64,000 nt of DNA, from NCBI GenBank assembly GCA_021234155.1, contig JAJEKV010000008.1:1066508-1130507 (forward strand). The letters run 5' to 3'. Both the position numbers and the translations under genes were made by a program. The notes beneath the pieces were generated by a model, which was not told where the DNA came from, did no database searches, and saw only the letters and a program-made list of their open reading frames with translations. Numbering within the stretch: the first letter of the stretch is position 1; each line of letters begins with the position of its first letter. Source of the DNA: Isoetes taiwanensis. Taxonomy: Eukaryota; Streptophyta; Lycopodiopsida; Isoetales; Isoetaceae. This document shows, one piece after another, positions 1 through 11,408 of the stretch.

Positions 1-326
1 CATCTGAGCCACTCAAATGTTATTGAGTAGTTAGAGTGAATATTCCTAACCCCAACACTAGCTAACAAGAAATTTTATACTCAAGCAGGCAAACCCATTA
101 TTAGGCAGAAAAATAGAAAGTTCTGTGACTTTAACCAACTCAAGTTGAGCTTGTTTCTGACCTATTTAACTTTTTATATCTTCTTAAGATACTAAAACAT
201 TAAATCGTGGGGAGGTGCTAGACAATGAAAGAAGCATAATTATAAAGGGTTGCAATTGACAAATGACGGGGAAATTAGAGGAGAACAAACTATGACGAAA
301 ACTAGACCAATTAAACCCCAAAATAC

Positions 327-438
327 CTCTTGAGCTTCCACACAATTTTTCCAAGAGAATCCCTGACTTGTGCTTTCTTCCTTGCCATAAACACAATCAA
401 TGAAGACGATTGCTCTATCTTCATTTGGCCAGTGATAT
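327..438 (-). CDS. Helicase exon 12 (last seen)
   Basis: The acceptor GCATTACAG precedes 438 and the donor GTATTT follows 327. It encodes YHWPNEDRAIVFIDCVYGKE then SQGFSWKNCVEAQE, the family's W......V.F.....EE....S..N..EA segment upstream of motif V. Positions 1-326 hold no further exon that I can see, so the following exons lie off the window. Confidence 0.82.
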
Positions 439-3400
439 CTGTAATGCATCAATCAATACGAACGTGACAAAATGGCACATAGATTTTCACATTTTGAAAT
501 GCCAGCATAAGCATGCAACACAGTTGGCTTACTATGGTTAATAAATCTGAGGAAAATGAGGAACATTATCAAAACTAGAAAATTTGCATCATTTGAAGAA
601 ACTCCCAAGGTAATTTTGCCATCCTTAGGCCCATGCACTCTTGCAACATGGATAGATCTCTGGTTTAAGTACTATTTCAATTACCCTTTGGGTGCTGGGC
701 GTTCCATAGGTGATGGGTATGAAAGTAGGTTCCCTTCATAGAACATATTCGAAGGAAACTCTGCCAAAGCAGGATGCATCCTGTTGAATTTACAATTCTC
801 TGAGGTTTGTGCACATGGTAAACTAACGATAACAAAGGAGAAACCTGTATTGCATATTCAGTAAGAGTGTGGTTAAGCCACATTGCTGCAGACGTTCAAA
901 AAGACTTATCCCCAATCCAGCCTGTCGCACCAAAAGATTTATTGATCAACTTCAAATATTTTAGATCCGAGGGAAAAACACATTAAAAAAAGCAAGATCT
1001 AACCGACATTTGTTATATTGGTAAATTAGGTTAAATATTTACTACATATTGCAGTTGAAATCAATTATTGTTCTGGCATCTCGAAGGGAAAATAAGACCA
1101 CTACTGAGATGGAGAAGTCTAATCGTTTTATTTCCTTACAGCCCATTCAACTGTTGCCATGACCAAACGTAGTGTGTAGCAAGAGTTGTATGCACTTTCG
1201 CACATAAAGGCAAAGAAATTTTGTTGGTGTAGCTTAATTACCAAATCAATGAATATTGGTCATATTTTCATTACGCCATGTCTCAGCTTATTGCAACCGT
1301 TACCCTACCTCCAGAGCATCTTTAGAGACCACAGTTGGTGGAAGCTGGGCTTGATCTCCAACCAGAATAAGACTGTTAGCACCACTGTTCAATATTGGAA
1401 TAAGGCTCATGGTTCAGTTGCCTAGAAACGTGAGAAAGAGAACCCCAGAACACGCCAAAATAAATAACAATAGCTCATACCAGGATAGCTGAGCCAGATT
1501 ACAGATGAGAATGATGTTTTAGGAACCAAGCAATGCTCCTAAATGACATTCTTACTGGAAGGATGCTGATGCATATGTTTCAGTGAAAGTGACCTGTGAG
1601 GCTTCATCAATGACACACAGAGTAAACCGACATCCTTCCAATCTTTCATCTCCTACACCCACACAGGTTGAAGCCACGACCTCTGCTCTAAAAAGCGTAA
1701 GTCTAAATTAGAGCTGGATAAAATCAACCACAATAGCCATGTTAAAACCAAAATCTGCTGCTATTCTAATACTACACAGACAATAACATACCTTTCCAGC
1801 ACAGACTTGATTGCTTGACGTTCAAGGTCAACTGCATTGTCCCACTTCAGACTTGCTTCTTTTTGCAATGGTACTTTTTTTAGACCCATTCATCATCCTA
1901 GATTCCGCTCTTTGAGACTTAGATTCTCTTTTTAAGTTGTAAAGATCTTTTTCATCAGTGGATGGACAACCACCTGTGCTTCAAGAGTTGCTTGTCTCAA
2001 TTCTTCCTTCACCTTAATTATAAAAAAACCATGTTATCGAGACATCACATACATCAATCATTTTAACCCCACAAAAGGCGCCCAAACACCTACGGCATAC
2101 ATGAACCATGTTCTTCAACCATCATAATAGACGCTCTTATGTGCCCATTAAATACAATGAAGCATCTGATGTTAAAACTCCCCGTGATGGTGTCAGGACC
2201 AACAACCATAGACACATCACCAGGATCTTAAGGTATCGGGTGAAGATGCATGAATCTCCTGGCAGCAACTCCAGTCCAGAAAAGTGTTAACCCTTGATCT
2301 TCTGCTCTTGTACCAATTGTCACATTTCTTGACATTTTGTGGGTACAACAAATACATAGATAGTGAGATATATAATATATTCACAATCTCTTACCGTCAC
2401 TCATCCATTTGGCAATGCATGCGCTGACTAACGCAAATGTGTCCTATTGCCAGCCAGCAGTAACATGTGCTTATCTACCTGTTATTATTCAATTGTAATT
2501 TGAATGCTCAAATATAGAGTCATTTAGTGCCCAGCTCCAGCTTTTCTCTTATTAAAGTTCTCCAGTATTGCTTTCTGTGTACTCCAGCATTACTTTTTGT
2601 ATTCTCATCTCTGATTATTAATCACGCAGATCTTTGGCATTCCCATGATACTGATGCCATCCTAATGGATAGAAGAATGGAACGACCCTCTATTGTTGTT
2701 TGCAGGAAGGAAATTCGATTTTAAATCAACTGAAAGTCAGCAGAATTTAATGAGCCAAAGCCCATCAGCAACATCCCACAATCCTTGGAGTACTCTAACA
2801 GTGCAAAATCAGAGGTGTGAAATGAAGTGTGGGCGTTAAAATTCAAGAAGAGCACATTATTTAGCACAAAAAAATCTCTGAAAGAAGAGGATTTGAAGAA
2901 AGTCCAGTCCTTTAGGAGCATCAGATTTACATCTCCAACGAAGTTCTGAAGAAGTAGGTGGAAGAACTCAACTCTTTGTGGATAACGAGAATTTTTTAAT
3001 CGCATTGGAGTTTGTCCACCACATTATGCAAAATCACAATATCAGCCATGTCAAAACTTAACAAGTGCCTCCCATTCAACTCTCTCAAGATGGTATCCCG
3101 CCACTAGAATCTTGTAATCTAGTAATTATTGTCTATTAGAAACAATATCAACAGATGCATCAATAATTTGCCATCTGGGAGCATTATCAATGTGCTACGC
3201 AAAGCTAGTCAACATGAAAAACACAAAAGATATGGATAGTAGTTTTTGAATTATATGGATAGTAGTGTTTGAAATGCTCAATTTGCTGAATAAGACAAAA
3301 ATGACAGAATCAAAATACTTCACATGTATAAGCCTTAACCTTTCACCTATAAGACCAGGATTAAGATATTGAAGCTTTGCTATCCATCAAGACATTCTAG

Positions 3401-6400
3401 GGTTACGCGGGTATGAGACAAAGCCTACTCTACAATAAGTAATAAATGCTGATCTCCTCATTAATGCATTCAAAATATGATTATTTAATTGGGTGCTACA
3501 AAGTTGATGAGCAACTTCATAACCATGACTAACTGCTTTGTGGGCAGTATGACCTTATAGGTGGATGGTAGACATGAACGGTGTTCCTAGCAGCTTGACT
3601 AACTTTTTCAATGTTTCCACTTGAATAATACAGCCAACATGTGGGGCTTTATCTGTAAGTGATTTTGCAGGAAATTAAGGCTAAAAAAGGTGTATGGCTT
3701 TAACTGTGAGGGATTTTGCTGAAAAAAGGGGTGCAAAGAACACCTTGACAGGCTGCCCAATACGTACGATCCTTAATCCATATGCCAGTAGTCCTTCTAC
3801 AAGGTTGTCAACTGCGACATTGCTGAATCATATAAAAAAGTTCAGTGGAGACAAGAAGCCAATGACATGTTTGAAACATGGCCCAGAAAAATTACCTGTC
3901 AGCACATGCAAGTACTTTTCCCTGACCAGTTTTGCAATAGATGTTGATAAGCTCTACAAGAGTTCTAGTTTTTCCTGTCCCAGGAGGGCCCTGCCATAGT
4001 GTTACTTTGCGACACAAAGCGTCCTGTATTGCCCTGCATTGACTGGAGTTGAGTTGTCCCTCTACATCTTTGAGGTGAGCACGGCGCATTCTTGAATGCA
4101 CTCAATGTCTTCCCAATCTGCAAGGGAGGCTAGAAGCTGCAATAACATGCTCTGTCTTTGACAAGTCCATTTTATTGCTGCCAGCCAACTGCATTGGCGG
4201 TTCCTCAAGCTTCTCTATTAAAATCTTTACAGTTGAAGCAGCCTCCCCAAATAAATGAGAGTTATCTGCTTCCAATCTATTTTTTGCATTCCTGTTGTCA
4301 AGTGAGTTTTCCATTTCAAACTTGGGAGATGAAATCTGCTCAATAGCCGACAGGCAACGGTCATGAGCAATACGATTCGCCCACAGATCCAAACGCCATT
4401 TGTGGTCTATGTTAAGGCTTTTGGCAACACTCTTCTGAACTGCAACACGCAAAAATCTGTTTAACAAAGACTCAACGTTAATAATGGCTACAGACATGAA
4501 TCACCAATAAAGCATAATTGTTGCCGGTAATCCTTATTGCCACTGGTATAGGTCTTTTGGTGGCCAGCAGATTTAAGAGACTCATCTCTCATCAAGTTAA
4601 AATTTAAAAGCAAACCCACTCCCAAAAAACTAGAGTTTATTTGATGACAATTAGCATACCCACAATATTAACATTAATCTGCAGGAGAATTTTTGCAGCA
4701 GGTACGAGGTTAGACCAACCATTTTTCCTTTTGGTGGACCACTAATGATTTTCAATACATTCCCTTAAATTACTCGCTATCATTCCTATTCCCCCAGTCA
4801 TTTCTACGGTCACTGTGCCTGGTTCTGCACAGCCTGAGTTGCTTGCAATGACTCCAGAGATGTTAAAGTGACATGTTGCACAGCTAATAGCTATCATTCC
4901 TAGAAGGGTCTCCTTTGTCATACAGGGAGGAAGGACTTATTGATGTCTTAGGTTCTACAAGACCAAACAAGAATATCCATTCTATCACCCCCTAGCTTTG
5001 AATACACTGCGCAAAGAAAACAAGAATGCGATAGAAAACATGGTACAAAAGCCAGTCTTGGTCTAACTGTCAAAACCAAAGTATATTCACAACCTGTAAC
5101 TAATGAGGTAAAGGGTCCCAGAACCTCAGAAGCACTTGTTGACACTTGAGGAAGGAGAGATGCAGGAAGACTTTGCTGTTAAAGTTTTTGGATGGATTTC
5201 AGCCCCTCTGTTCGAAAAAGCAGGAGCCTTCTAGGGACTACACTTCATAGTTGACAGTGCATCCAGGGAGCATTTCATGATGTAAAACTAAGCTTACTCT
5301 TTGGTCAAGCTTTTGAGCATCTGACCTTAAGGAAGATAAATGGACCCAATGTTGTATACAATGATAGAAGGCAAATCTTTCATATGTCATGGCATAATGC
5401 TAGCAGAATTTGCTGCCAAACCTCTGTAACTTGAACTGTTAGTCCTCCCTAGTTATAAAGGCAGAACCATAACGAGTTTTTTCAAAAGAACAGGGTAAAC
5501 AGGACATAGTACCCAACTATAACTCGAGGAAGCAAGAGATATCTGGAATATTTTATGCCTCAAACTACGTCCACAGAATCAATGGATCATGCTCAATGTT
5601 GCATAGAAAGGTAAAAGAACATTCCCTAACCTTTGGGACCTTTCCATAACAACACCTTCCAGTGCTTCCCTCGATTCATCGAGAGGCTTTTCCTGCTAAT
5701 TAACACCATGTCCCCTGTGAAAAGGCATTTGCCAGTAAAACCCCAATTATGTTTATCCTTCATTTTCCATTTACTAATTTGTCAGAAATAGAGTTACTGG
5801 CATTCTAAGGCCTATAAAGAATACTACCTGTCGGAACTGATGATTTAGAGGTAAGACTCCATTCCCGTGTTTATGATGAAAACGAAAAACTGGGTCCCTG
5901 CATTACAGAAGACACATTTAGTGCATATTGATGCATTATCTCTCCTTTAAAAAGAATGCTTCAGTTTGAAAACCATGGTTGTTAGGTTGTTCATGTTCAT
6001 GGACTCCACAGGTACCTTACTTTTTATTCAACAAGTAACATGGTTGCAAGGCTACCTATAAAGGTAGGTATCAAAAGAAGCTGACAAGTTAAACAGTGCA
6101 AAGCCCTCATTCTCTAGCCTTTGCCTAGACCAGTTCCTCATCCTATCCTCCATTGCTTGCATTTCCTCCAACTGATTGAATCATTCGACAAATCAGATAT
6201 GAATGAGAAAAGAAACAAGGACCCATCTATGAAATTATAGAACATAACGTATTTTTTTAACCTAGATTTCCTTAACTAACAACATTGCTTCTGAACTCTA
6301 ACAAGGGGATTTGATAAGTCAACGACAATTTTATACATTATCCAAGAGTTCTTGAGCTCTATCTGCAGCATGAAGTGAGATGCAATCACTTTATTATAAG

Positions 6401-7446
6401 AAAATGTGATTGTAAAATGAGGGCACAGTGTATGGGCACAAGAAATAAATAGCATAATTGAGCCACTCCATTTGTTTGATGTATGCATGGATGAGTCGGA
6501 GAGCTTCACTACATCATGCTAAATAAAAAGTGATGGTGTTCAACATGTCATAGGAATGCATGAGATGCAACATGCTCCAATTTCACAACTAACCAGTCTT
6601 TGTGTTTGTATTTGAGAAGCCAGTAGTAATTGATTGCTGTTAAAAGGTTTTACTCTAATATTCAATACTCTCCAATTTCCACCAGTCAATTAAACTTCTT
6701 AGTGAGATTACCATTCTCATAATCTTTTCCACACTGATCAAGTTATTGATGGTTGATGTAAGCTTATTTTCAAAGTATTTCCCACAGAAACCCATCTCTT
6801 CATAATATGGTTAAGGTAGCTACTTTATATGGAGCTAAATATGGGAATGGGCTTCATAGCCAAATACAATGCATTTCAAAGATGTGACAAGCAAATCAAT
6901 CCTGCATTGAATCATTTTGCTGAGTTTGCAGATTCTCAACTGCAATTTATCATGGCATTCCAAGTGATATCAATTATACAACAAATGATTTAGTTAGAAA
7001 ACTTGAATAATAAGAGGGTTCCTGGCTAGATTTAAAATCCTTGAAAGGGTGTTAAAGACTTCTAGTTATAGGTTGCCTAGAACAGCTTCCTCCTCACAAA
7101 TGTCTGGCTTTATTTTTAGACCGAAAATAAAATGAAGACATTATGCTTCCAAAGGCCATATATCGGAAAAATGATCATTTCATCTAGAAAGAAATAGATT
7201 GTCTACAAAAGTAAAATATCGGGAATGTACCAGCTCTGCACGCACAGCCTTGGTGAAACGAGTCCGATAGGATTCCATTGCCTCATACTTGAGCTGACGC
7301 TTTCGAGCACGTTGTCTAGTAGGCGCATTATCAAAATCTCTGTTTTTACAGCGAATTCTGAAACCCACGTTGCCAGTGATGAACTTCTCTGAGAAGCTAA
7401 ATTTTGGCCTAGCGAGTATGAACTGCCCCGAGGAGCATAGCTCCAT
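327..7446 (-). CDS. Superfamily-1 helicase gene, SMUBP-2/UPF1-like, 12 exons, 3' end off window
   Basis: ATP-dependent RNA/DNA helicase of the UPF1-like SF1 branch, closest in layout to plant SMUBP-2 (IGHMBP2-like) proteins. I joined twelve exons by canonical GT-AG sites and continuous phase, about 614 codons. In order they show a basic transit-like N-terminus, MEDRMRNWSRQRLENEG, DPVFRF, a GD.VLISR segment, WRLDLWANR, Walker A GPPGTGKT, ACAD-SNVAVDN, Walker B DEASQ, motif III GDQAQLPPT, motif IV QYR-MHP and SWKNCVEAQE. Motifs V and VI should lie beyond position 1. The start is the ATG at 7446; nothing upstream extends the frame convincingly. Seven single-base indels break the frame (exons 4, 5, 7 and 9), but no substitution creates a stop, so I favour sequence error over a dead gene. 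The N-terminus suggests plastid or mitochondrial targeting (inference). Family assignment is firm; the precise orthologue is not. Confidence 0.88.
685..780 (-). CDS. Helicase exon 11 (motif IV, YR-MHP)
   Basis: The acceptor TTCAACAG precedes 780 and the donor GTAATTG follows 685. It encodes MHPALAEFPSNMFYEGNLLS then PSPMERPAPKG, matching the family motif YRMHP.I..FPS..FY.G.L. The frame is intact. Confidence 0.85.
845..921 (-). CDS. Helicase exon 10
   Basis: The acceptor GCGACAG precedes 921 and the donor GTTTCTCC follows 845. It encodes AGLGISLFERLQQCGLTTLL then LNMQY, the family's GL..SLF.RL...G.....L..QYR stretch. It leaves AG, completed by the first G of exon 11 to give the Arg of QYRMHP. 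Confidence 0.85.
1309..1421 (-). CDS. Helicase exon 9 (motif III), one 1-base deletion
   Basis: The acceptor TTTCTAG precedes 1421 and the donor GTAGGG follows 1309. It reads ATEP, then after one lost base MSLIPILNSGANSLILVGDQ and AQLPPTVVSKDALE, the helicase motif III GDxxQLPP. The exon is 113 bases where 114 are needed, so a single deletion (CCAATG to CCATG) suffices. Confidence 0.85.
1594..1687 (-). CDS. Helicase exon 8 (Walker B, DEASQ)
   Basis: The acceptor CTTTTTAG precedes 1687 and the donor GTCACT follows 1594. It encodes AEVVASTCVGVGDERLEG then FTLCVIDEASQ, the Walker B / motif II signature DEASQ typical of UPF1-like SF1 helicases. The frame is intact. Confidence 0.9.
1792..2012 (-). 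CDS. Helicase exon 7, two compensating indels
   Basis: The acceptor AATTAAG precedes 2012 and the donor GTATG follows 1792. It reads VKEELRQATLEAQVVVHPL, then after a one-base loss EKDLYNLKRESKSQRAES, then after a gain in a seven-A run KVPLQKEASLKWDNAVDLE. The beginning matches the family's V.E.LR.ATL.AQ...HP. The total length keeps the correct phase. Confidence 0.75.
2013..3743 (-). other. Long helicase intron 6
   Basis: An AT-rich 1.7-kb intron between exons 6 and 7 with GT and AG ends in place. I found no exon, RNA gene or recognisable transposon inside it. Confidence 0.6.
3744..3822 (-). CDS. Helicase exon 6 (motif Ib region)
   Basis: The acceptor GATTCAG precedes 3822 and the donor GTGTTC follows 3744. 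It encodes (S)NVAVDNLVEGLLAYGLRI then VRIGQPVK, the invariant N.AVDNL..GL...G..VVR.G.P.K stretch that follows Walker A in this family. It has 26 codons and no frame problem. Confidence 0.85.
3896..4456 (-). CDS. Helicase exon 5 (Walker A)
   Basis: The acceptor TTAAACAG precedes 4456 and the donor GTAATT follows 3896. It encodes FLRVAVQKSVAKSLN, then WRLDLWANRIAHDR, LFGEA, LNSSQCRAIQDAL and the ATP-binding loop GPPGTGKT at about 3967-3990, ending in VLACAD. An apparent TGA at 4102-4104 disappears if a C run (SSL/LADWEDIECIQECA) has one extra base and a base is missing just before RAHLKDVEG. The exon length of 561 bases is otherwise in phase. Confidence 0.85.
4457..5630 (-). other. Helicase intron 4
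   Basis: A 1.17-kb intron between exons 4 and 5. Short reading frames here match no helicase segment, and the exons on either side join directly in phase, so nothing is missing. Confidence 0.55.
5631..5714 (-). CDS. Helicase exon 4, two 1-base deletions
   Basis: The acceptor CACAG precedes 5714 and the donor GTTAGG follows 5631. It reads GDMVLISR in one frame and KPLDESREALEGVVMERSQ in another, both family-like beta-barrel segments. Two one-base losses, in the G run at the exon start and the A run near the middle, explain both shifts. The corrected length of 86 bases restores the phase needed by exons 3 and 5. Confidence 0.7.
5828..5897 (-). CDS. Helicase exon 3
   Basis: The acceptor is AATGCAG before 5897 and the donor GTAGTA follows 5828. 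It encodes (R)DPVFRFHHKHGNGVLPLNHQ, matching the family's V.RF....G..LP.H.F segment before the small beta-barrel. The length of 70 bases fits phases 2 to 0 exactly. Confidence 0.8.
6056..6171 (-). CDS. Helicase exon 2
   Basis: The acceptor is AATCAG before 6171 and the donor is GTAGCC after 6056. It encodes LEEMQAMEDRMRNWSRQRLE then NEGFALFNL, the conserved N-terminal helix of SMUBP-2-like helicases (family pattern: basic E..RL...G.AL..L). It enters in phase 0 from exon 1 and leaves two bases (AG), completed by exon 3. Confidence 0.8.
6172..7230 (-). other. Helicase intron 1
   Basis: An AT-rich 1.06-kb intron between exon 1 and exon 2, without recognisable coding or repeat content. Confidence 0.55.
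7231..7446 (-). CDS. Helicase exon 1 (start codon, transit-like N-terminus)
   Basis: Encodes 72 codons from the ATG at 7446 to a GT donor at 7230-7229, phase 0. The start MELCSSGQFILARPKFSF is poor in acidic residues and rich in Ser, Phe and Lys, like an organelle transit peptide. A basic helix follows (RQRARKRQLKYEAMESYRTR) and runs into the KAVRAEL segment that joins exon 2. The frame is intact. Confidence 0.75.
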
Positions 7447-7780
7447 CAAGTTCAACGGAAAGCAAAACTTTCAGCCAGATCACAATTTGGCCACATATTT
7501 GTATCCTACCCCGTTATCAGCCCAGCCTTCGGAATGAAATCTTCCATTGAAAAATGAAGGGGAGGTCTTTCTTTTGGGTTGCCACTAGGGGGTCGCTCAT
7601 GTGGTTTTTTGGTATATTCTAAGTATATGCCTAGAATATGCCAAAAATCTCTGGCTGTTGCCAGTGAACTGTCGGTCACCTATATTGGCGGTCGTGAGAG
7701 TGTTCGAAGAGAGTGTTCAAAGCAGTCTTAGACACTCCCAATAAGATGGGGCACAACTATATCACCCCTGATTAAATCAA
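7447..7780. other. Upstream region of the helicase gene
   Basis: This 330-base spacer lies between the helicase start and the PPR relic and should contain the helicase promoter and 5' leader. I see no clear TATA box or other site that I would assign. Confidence 0.3.
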
Positions 7781-9350
7781 ATGGGAGTTATTAAACCAGA
7801 TTTGATTTTATTACTGGCTATGCCCGACACGGTGATGGCAAAGAGCCACTTAGGCTTCATGAAAATGAGAGGAAGGTATGAAGTCAAGTGGTGCTACTTT
7901 TATCTCTGTCTTAACTGGATGCAATCATGCCAAACTTGTGCAATAAGGATGCTGTTATTTCATGTTGATGAGTCATGGTATATAATCTCATCAAGTGTTG
8001 ATCATTATGCTTGTATGATTGATGTATTTGGTCGCGGCCACTTGCAAGAGACATAAGGTCCCATGAAGATGCCGCCATTTCTACCAAATGCACACGAACA
8101 TGAAGATCGCGACGCTTATAACATGTTAGAAGCGTAATTCTCGATTGCCAATACAAATGGTGCTCGAACCGTCTCCGACAAAATGATGAGGCTTCTTATA
8201 GTTGGAATTTGTTTGACCTTAGCCTCGGGCGAACATCATTAGCTTCACAAAATGCCGTAAAGGTATGTTCAAAATCATCAATAACGAAAAGCTAAGCGGC
8301 ATTGCAAGGTGGTTAGCACTATTACCGCTTTGAAAGACCTTCTAGTGACCATGCCGCTATCATGTCCGGGCCGCCTACCTACCGCCGATGCTTGAAGAAT
8401 ATTATATCTTGTGATCAAATATCGTGAACTTATAAAGAACTCAACAATGATGCATCGTTATTTCATTGCAATCAGGTTTATATGGAGTTGCCTTTATATC
8501 CTTGTCGCCTAAGCTTCGTCTCAACTTGAAGGTACCTCATAGTACTATTGTTAGTCCTTTAATCCTAATATTGTACATGCTTATACAAAGAACCGGATGC
8601 TAGTGTTTCATAATTGCTTGCCCCCAGATTCACAAGACAATTGGATGTAGAAAGTTACAGCATGTTGTTACCGCAAATTAGGATGATGCAATGGGATTAT
8701 GATGTTGTATGATGCCTCCATTTATTGATGAACAAGTTAGGCCCCTCATACCACCATCAAAGAGTAATATAGGAGTCTTGTCTACAACATGTTAATTAGA
8801 TTCGTATTCATAATTCCATGAATTACAACTTTTTTAGAACTTGTAAACCGTATATCCTAATGTTTCAAAGATTCCATTTTTTACAAAGTTGTTCTAATGC
8901 TCCTTAAATTTGTAGGATGTCTCACCACCACTATAGAACCGGGTCCTCAAGAGATGGCTTGGATTAAGGTAAATGATATTAGTCTAATATAAAATGCACT
9001 TTTAGGTTTAGTATGGCATGTATGCTTATGATCTCATACTTCATTTACGTGATACTTACGAGCATATGAAATCAATTGATATTATGTGTTACAGAAACCA
9101 CTTGCCTAAGAGAGTTTCTGAATGATGAGGTTTGTCAATTCGACATGTAGCTTTCATTTTCAACCAATTACGAATTGAAGGAATTGATTCATGATTTGGT
9201 CAATAAGATCAATATGAAGCCGGTAAATAAAGGGAAGGAATATCATAGTTTAGGGATTTAAAAATGTTGATCAAAGATGATGTAAGCTTCATGGTCATGC
9301 AGATTATTCATGAAGATAATTGGGTGTAATTTCTATATATACTAGTTTAA
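7781..9350 (+). pseudogene. Decayed DYW-type pentatricopeptide (PPR) gene, C-terminal part
   Basis: PPR-DYW proteins are organelle RNA-editing factors with helical repeats. Pieces of the repeat and E/E+ regions appear in order: ITGYARHGDGKEPLRL, SGATFISVLTGCNHAKLVQ, VDHYACMIDVFGRGHLQET, a degraded MPFLPNA segment, NDEASYS, EPGPQEMAWIKVND (about 8935-8975), ELKELIHDLVNKINMKP (about 9170-9222), then a weak echo of the C-terminal region. Frames change several times and there are in-frame stops. Gaps of several hundred bases with no PPR match (for example 8260-8900) suggest insertions. It is adjacent to, but independent of, the helicase gene. Confidence 0.68.
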
Positions 9351-11403
9351 GTGGTCTCCACAACATTGGAGAGAGTAAGGTTTTGAAGGGGTCGAAGCTA
9401 TAAATCCAATCAGATATGCTAGTCAATGGTGGTGAATTAGAATTTGTATGTTTTAGTGTAACTGCAGTGATGGAGAATATAAATCATAGTTATCTTCTAA
9501 TATACAATGGATGGCTGAGTATTCACTTCATCTTTCCATGTGGATTTTCAAGTGCTTAACTAGGAAGTATGCAATAGTGCTAATTTGAGTTCACAGCCTA
9601 TTTTAGTTGTCCCTAATGTCCATCCTTTTTTTTTAGCACGCCAAACCAAAACCAAAGCCTACCGCCTTTCTTGCAATTCTAAGCTATTCACGTCGCACCT
9701 CCAACTCAAAGAAAAATTGACATGGCATAAGTTCCTGCCATTGTATCGCCATTTTTTTCTAGATGAACGGCTAAGAAAATTAGAAAATTGCCTAAAAATT
9801 GAATATGGAGATATGGAAAAGTATGTCGTCTTCCTCCCACGCCGGCCGCCTCAGAGTCTCAATGTGTAATGAGGCAACTAACATGGTTTTACATTAGAGG
9901 AGGGTGCCCTCCTTCCGCCAGCGCTCTTCTTTGCCCACTTTTTCCCCCTTCTTCGCCAATAAGACCCTATCCCAATTCAATGTTTGCCAGATCGATGAGG
10001 ATATACTCAGCAGAGGTTATGAGGCTTGGTGCTCACGTAAAATCGCTAATGGATGTCCTAAGAACCCAAGTATAAATTTTGGTAGAGGAAGAACTGAGAA
10101 AGCACAGAATTCCGCCCCATTGCATCGGTTATCACGCCTACAAATGCCTTGAAATTTTTTTCCTAATTTAACTCTTATCTAAGATCTTTAATATCATTGA
10201 AGATGGTAGCATTGCAAAGAGTCTTGTTGCGTAAAAGACGGCTGTATTGTATGTTGATTCAACTTGTTTTGGCCCTTCATTTTGTGTAGTTGCTTTTTTA
10301 AGTTCTTTTCTTTAGCTTTGACACTTTGTACATAATGCCATGGATCTTATCGAAAGTTGTTGTTGACATGCGTTTTATGACACATTTAAATAGTTGAAAA
10401 GCATAATAAAATGTTTGGATTTAAAAGTACCATTCTGATAGAACTTTACCTTGTATCAAACTAAAACTCTCCTTTAGTGGCTAATATCACATGCTTCCGC
10501 TTTAAGAAATATCACGCTGGTGCGTGCACTAGTAATGCGTGTAAGTCTTTGCTCTTTTGAAGTTCTCGCTTTTCACTATTTTGTTGATCTAAGATTATCT
10601 AACGATTCCTATATAGGCCCTTTTTTAAGTCCGGTAATAACCGCACTAATTATTGCGTAATCAATAGACAATTGCATTAAAATTGTGAGTTGAATGCTAC
10701 CGCTAGTTATTTACGCAAAGATTTAAACGCTAAATGCTTAAATGCTTCTTAAGATAGTGTTGGCTACTAACTATTACTACTAACTGTATTGTCAAATGGA
10801 ACAAATAGCATGCTTACCAAATCAAACACGTAACATGCAACATCAACATCTTCCTCGAAATGTGTGCCTCTTCCTCGCATCTTGCTCCCCGCTCAATCTC
10901 TACCCGTATGTGCTATTCTATATCGGATGTATTACATCATTATATCTCAATGTACGTGTGTTTGCTGCAGCTTTTCATTTAATTGTATTGTCCATTTATC
11001 CCCGACCTTATAAATAAATGGCATTCTTTCCGTGGCGTAAATATGCGCTGGTTCCGGATAAAAGAGCAAGTTGTTCATATAGCACATTGTTGTGACGAAA
11101 TTCGAGTCTTGGCGCATTTGATAACGTGGTTGTCCCAAACGCTTTTATGCGTATGTGAAAAATAATGCATGCATAATGCTTTTACAAGTATGTATCAATA
11201 CAAACGTATTTTTACAAAAACTTTTTTTCTTTTTTTTTTTGGGGTGTGTGTGAAGGTTTCTAAATTACTCGGACATTCACCGACAAACATAAAATCATGA
11301 AAGTAGCATCTAAATTCATTTTGGGCACCCTAATCAATAAACTATTTCGCTTTTGGGCAAAAGCTTTAAGTAGATGAACAAAAATTAGAAATCTACCTCC
11401 TTG
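9351..11403. other. Intergenic DNA, nothing assigned
   Basis: An AT-rich spacer before the gypsy element. The longest open stretch, about 9585-10152, has no family resemblance that I recognise. A T-rich run sits at 11221-11240. Confidence 0.4.
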
Positions 11404-11408
11404 ATGAG
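11404..11408. repeat. Target site duplication, left (atgag)
   Basis: The five bases immediately before the 5' LTR equal the five immediately after the 3' LTR, marking a single integration event. Confidence 0.85.

Noticed and set aside
4102..4104. In-frame TGA as a true end of the helicase N-terminal half
   Set aside because: Conserved family sequence continues on both sides in frames explained by two compensating one-base indels.
6290..6376. Possible extra helicase exon reading RAQELLDN after a CAG acceptor
   Set aside because: Exons 1 and 2 already join in phase on either side and the family shows no gap there.
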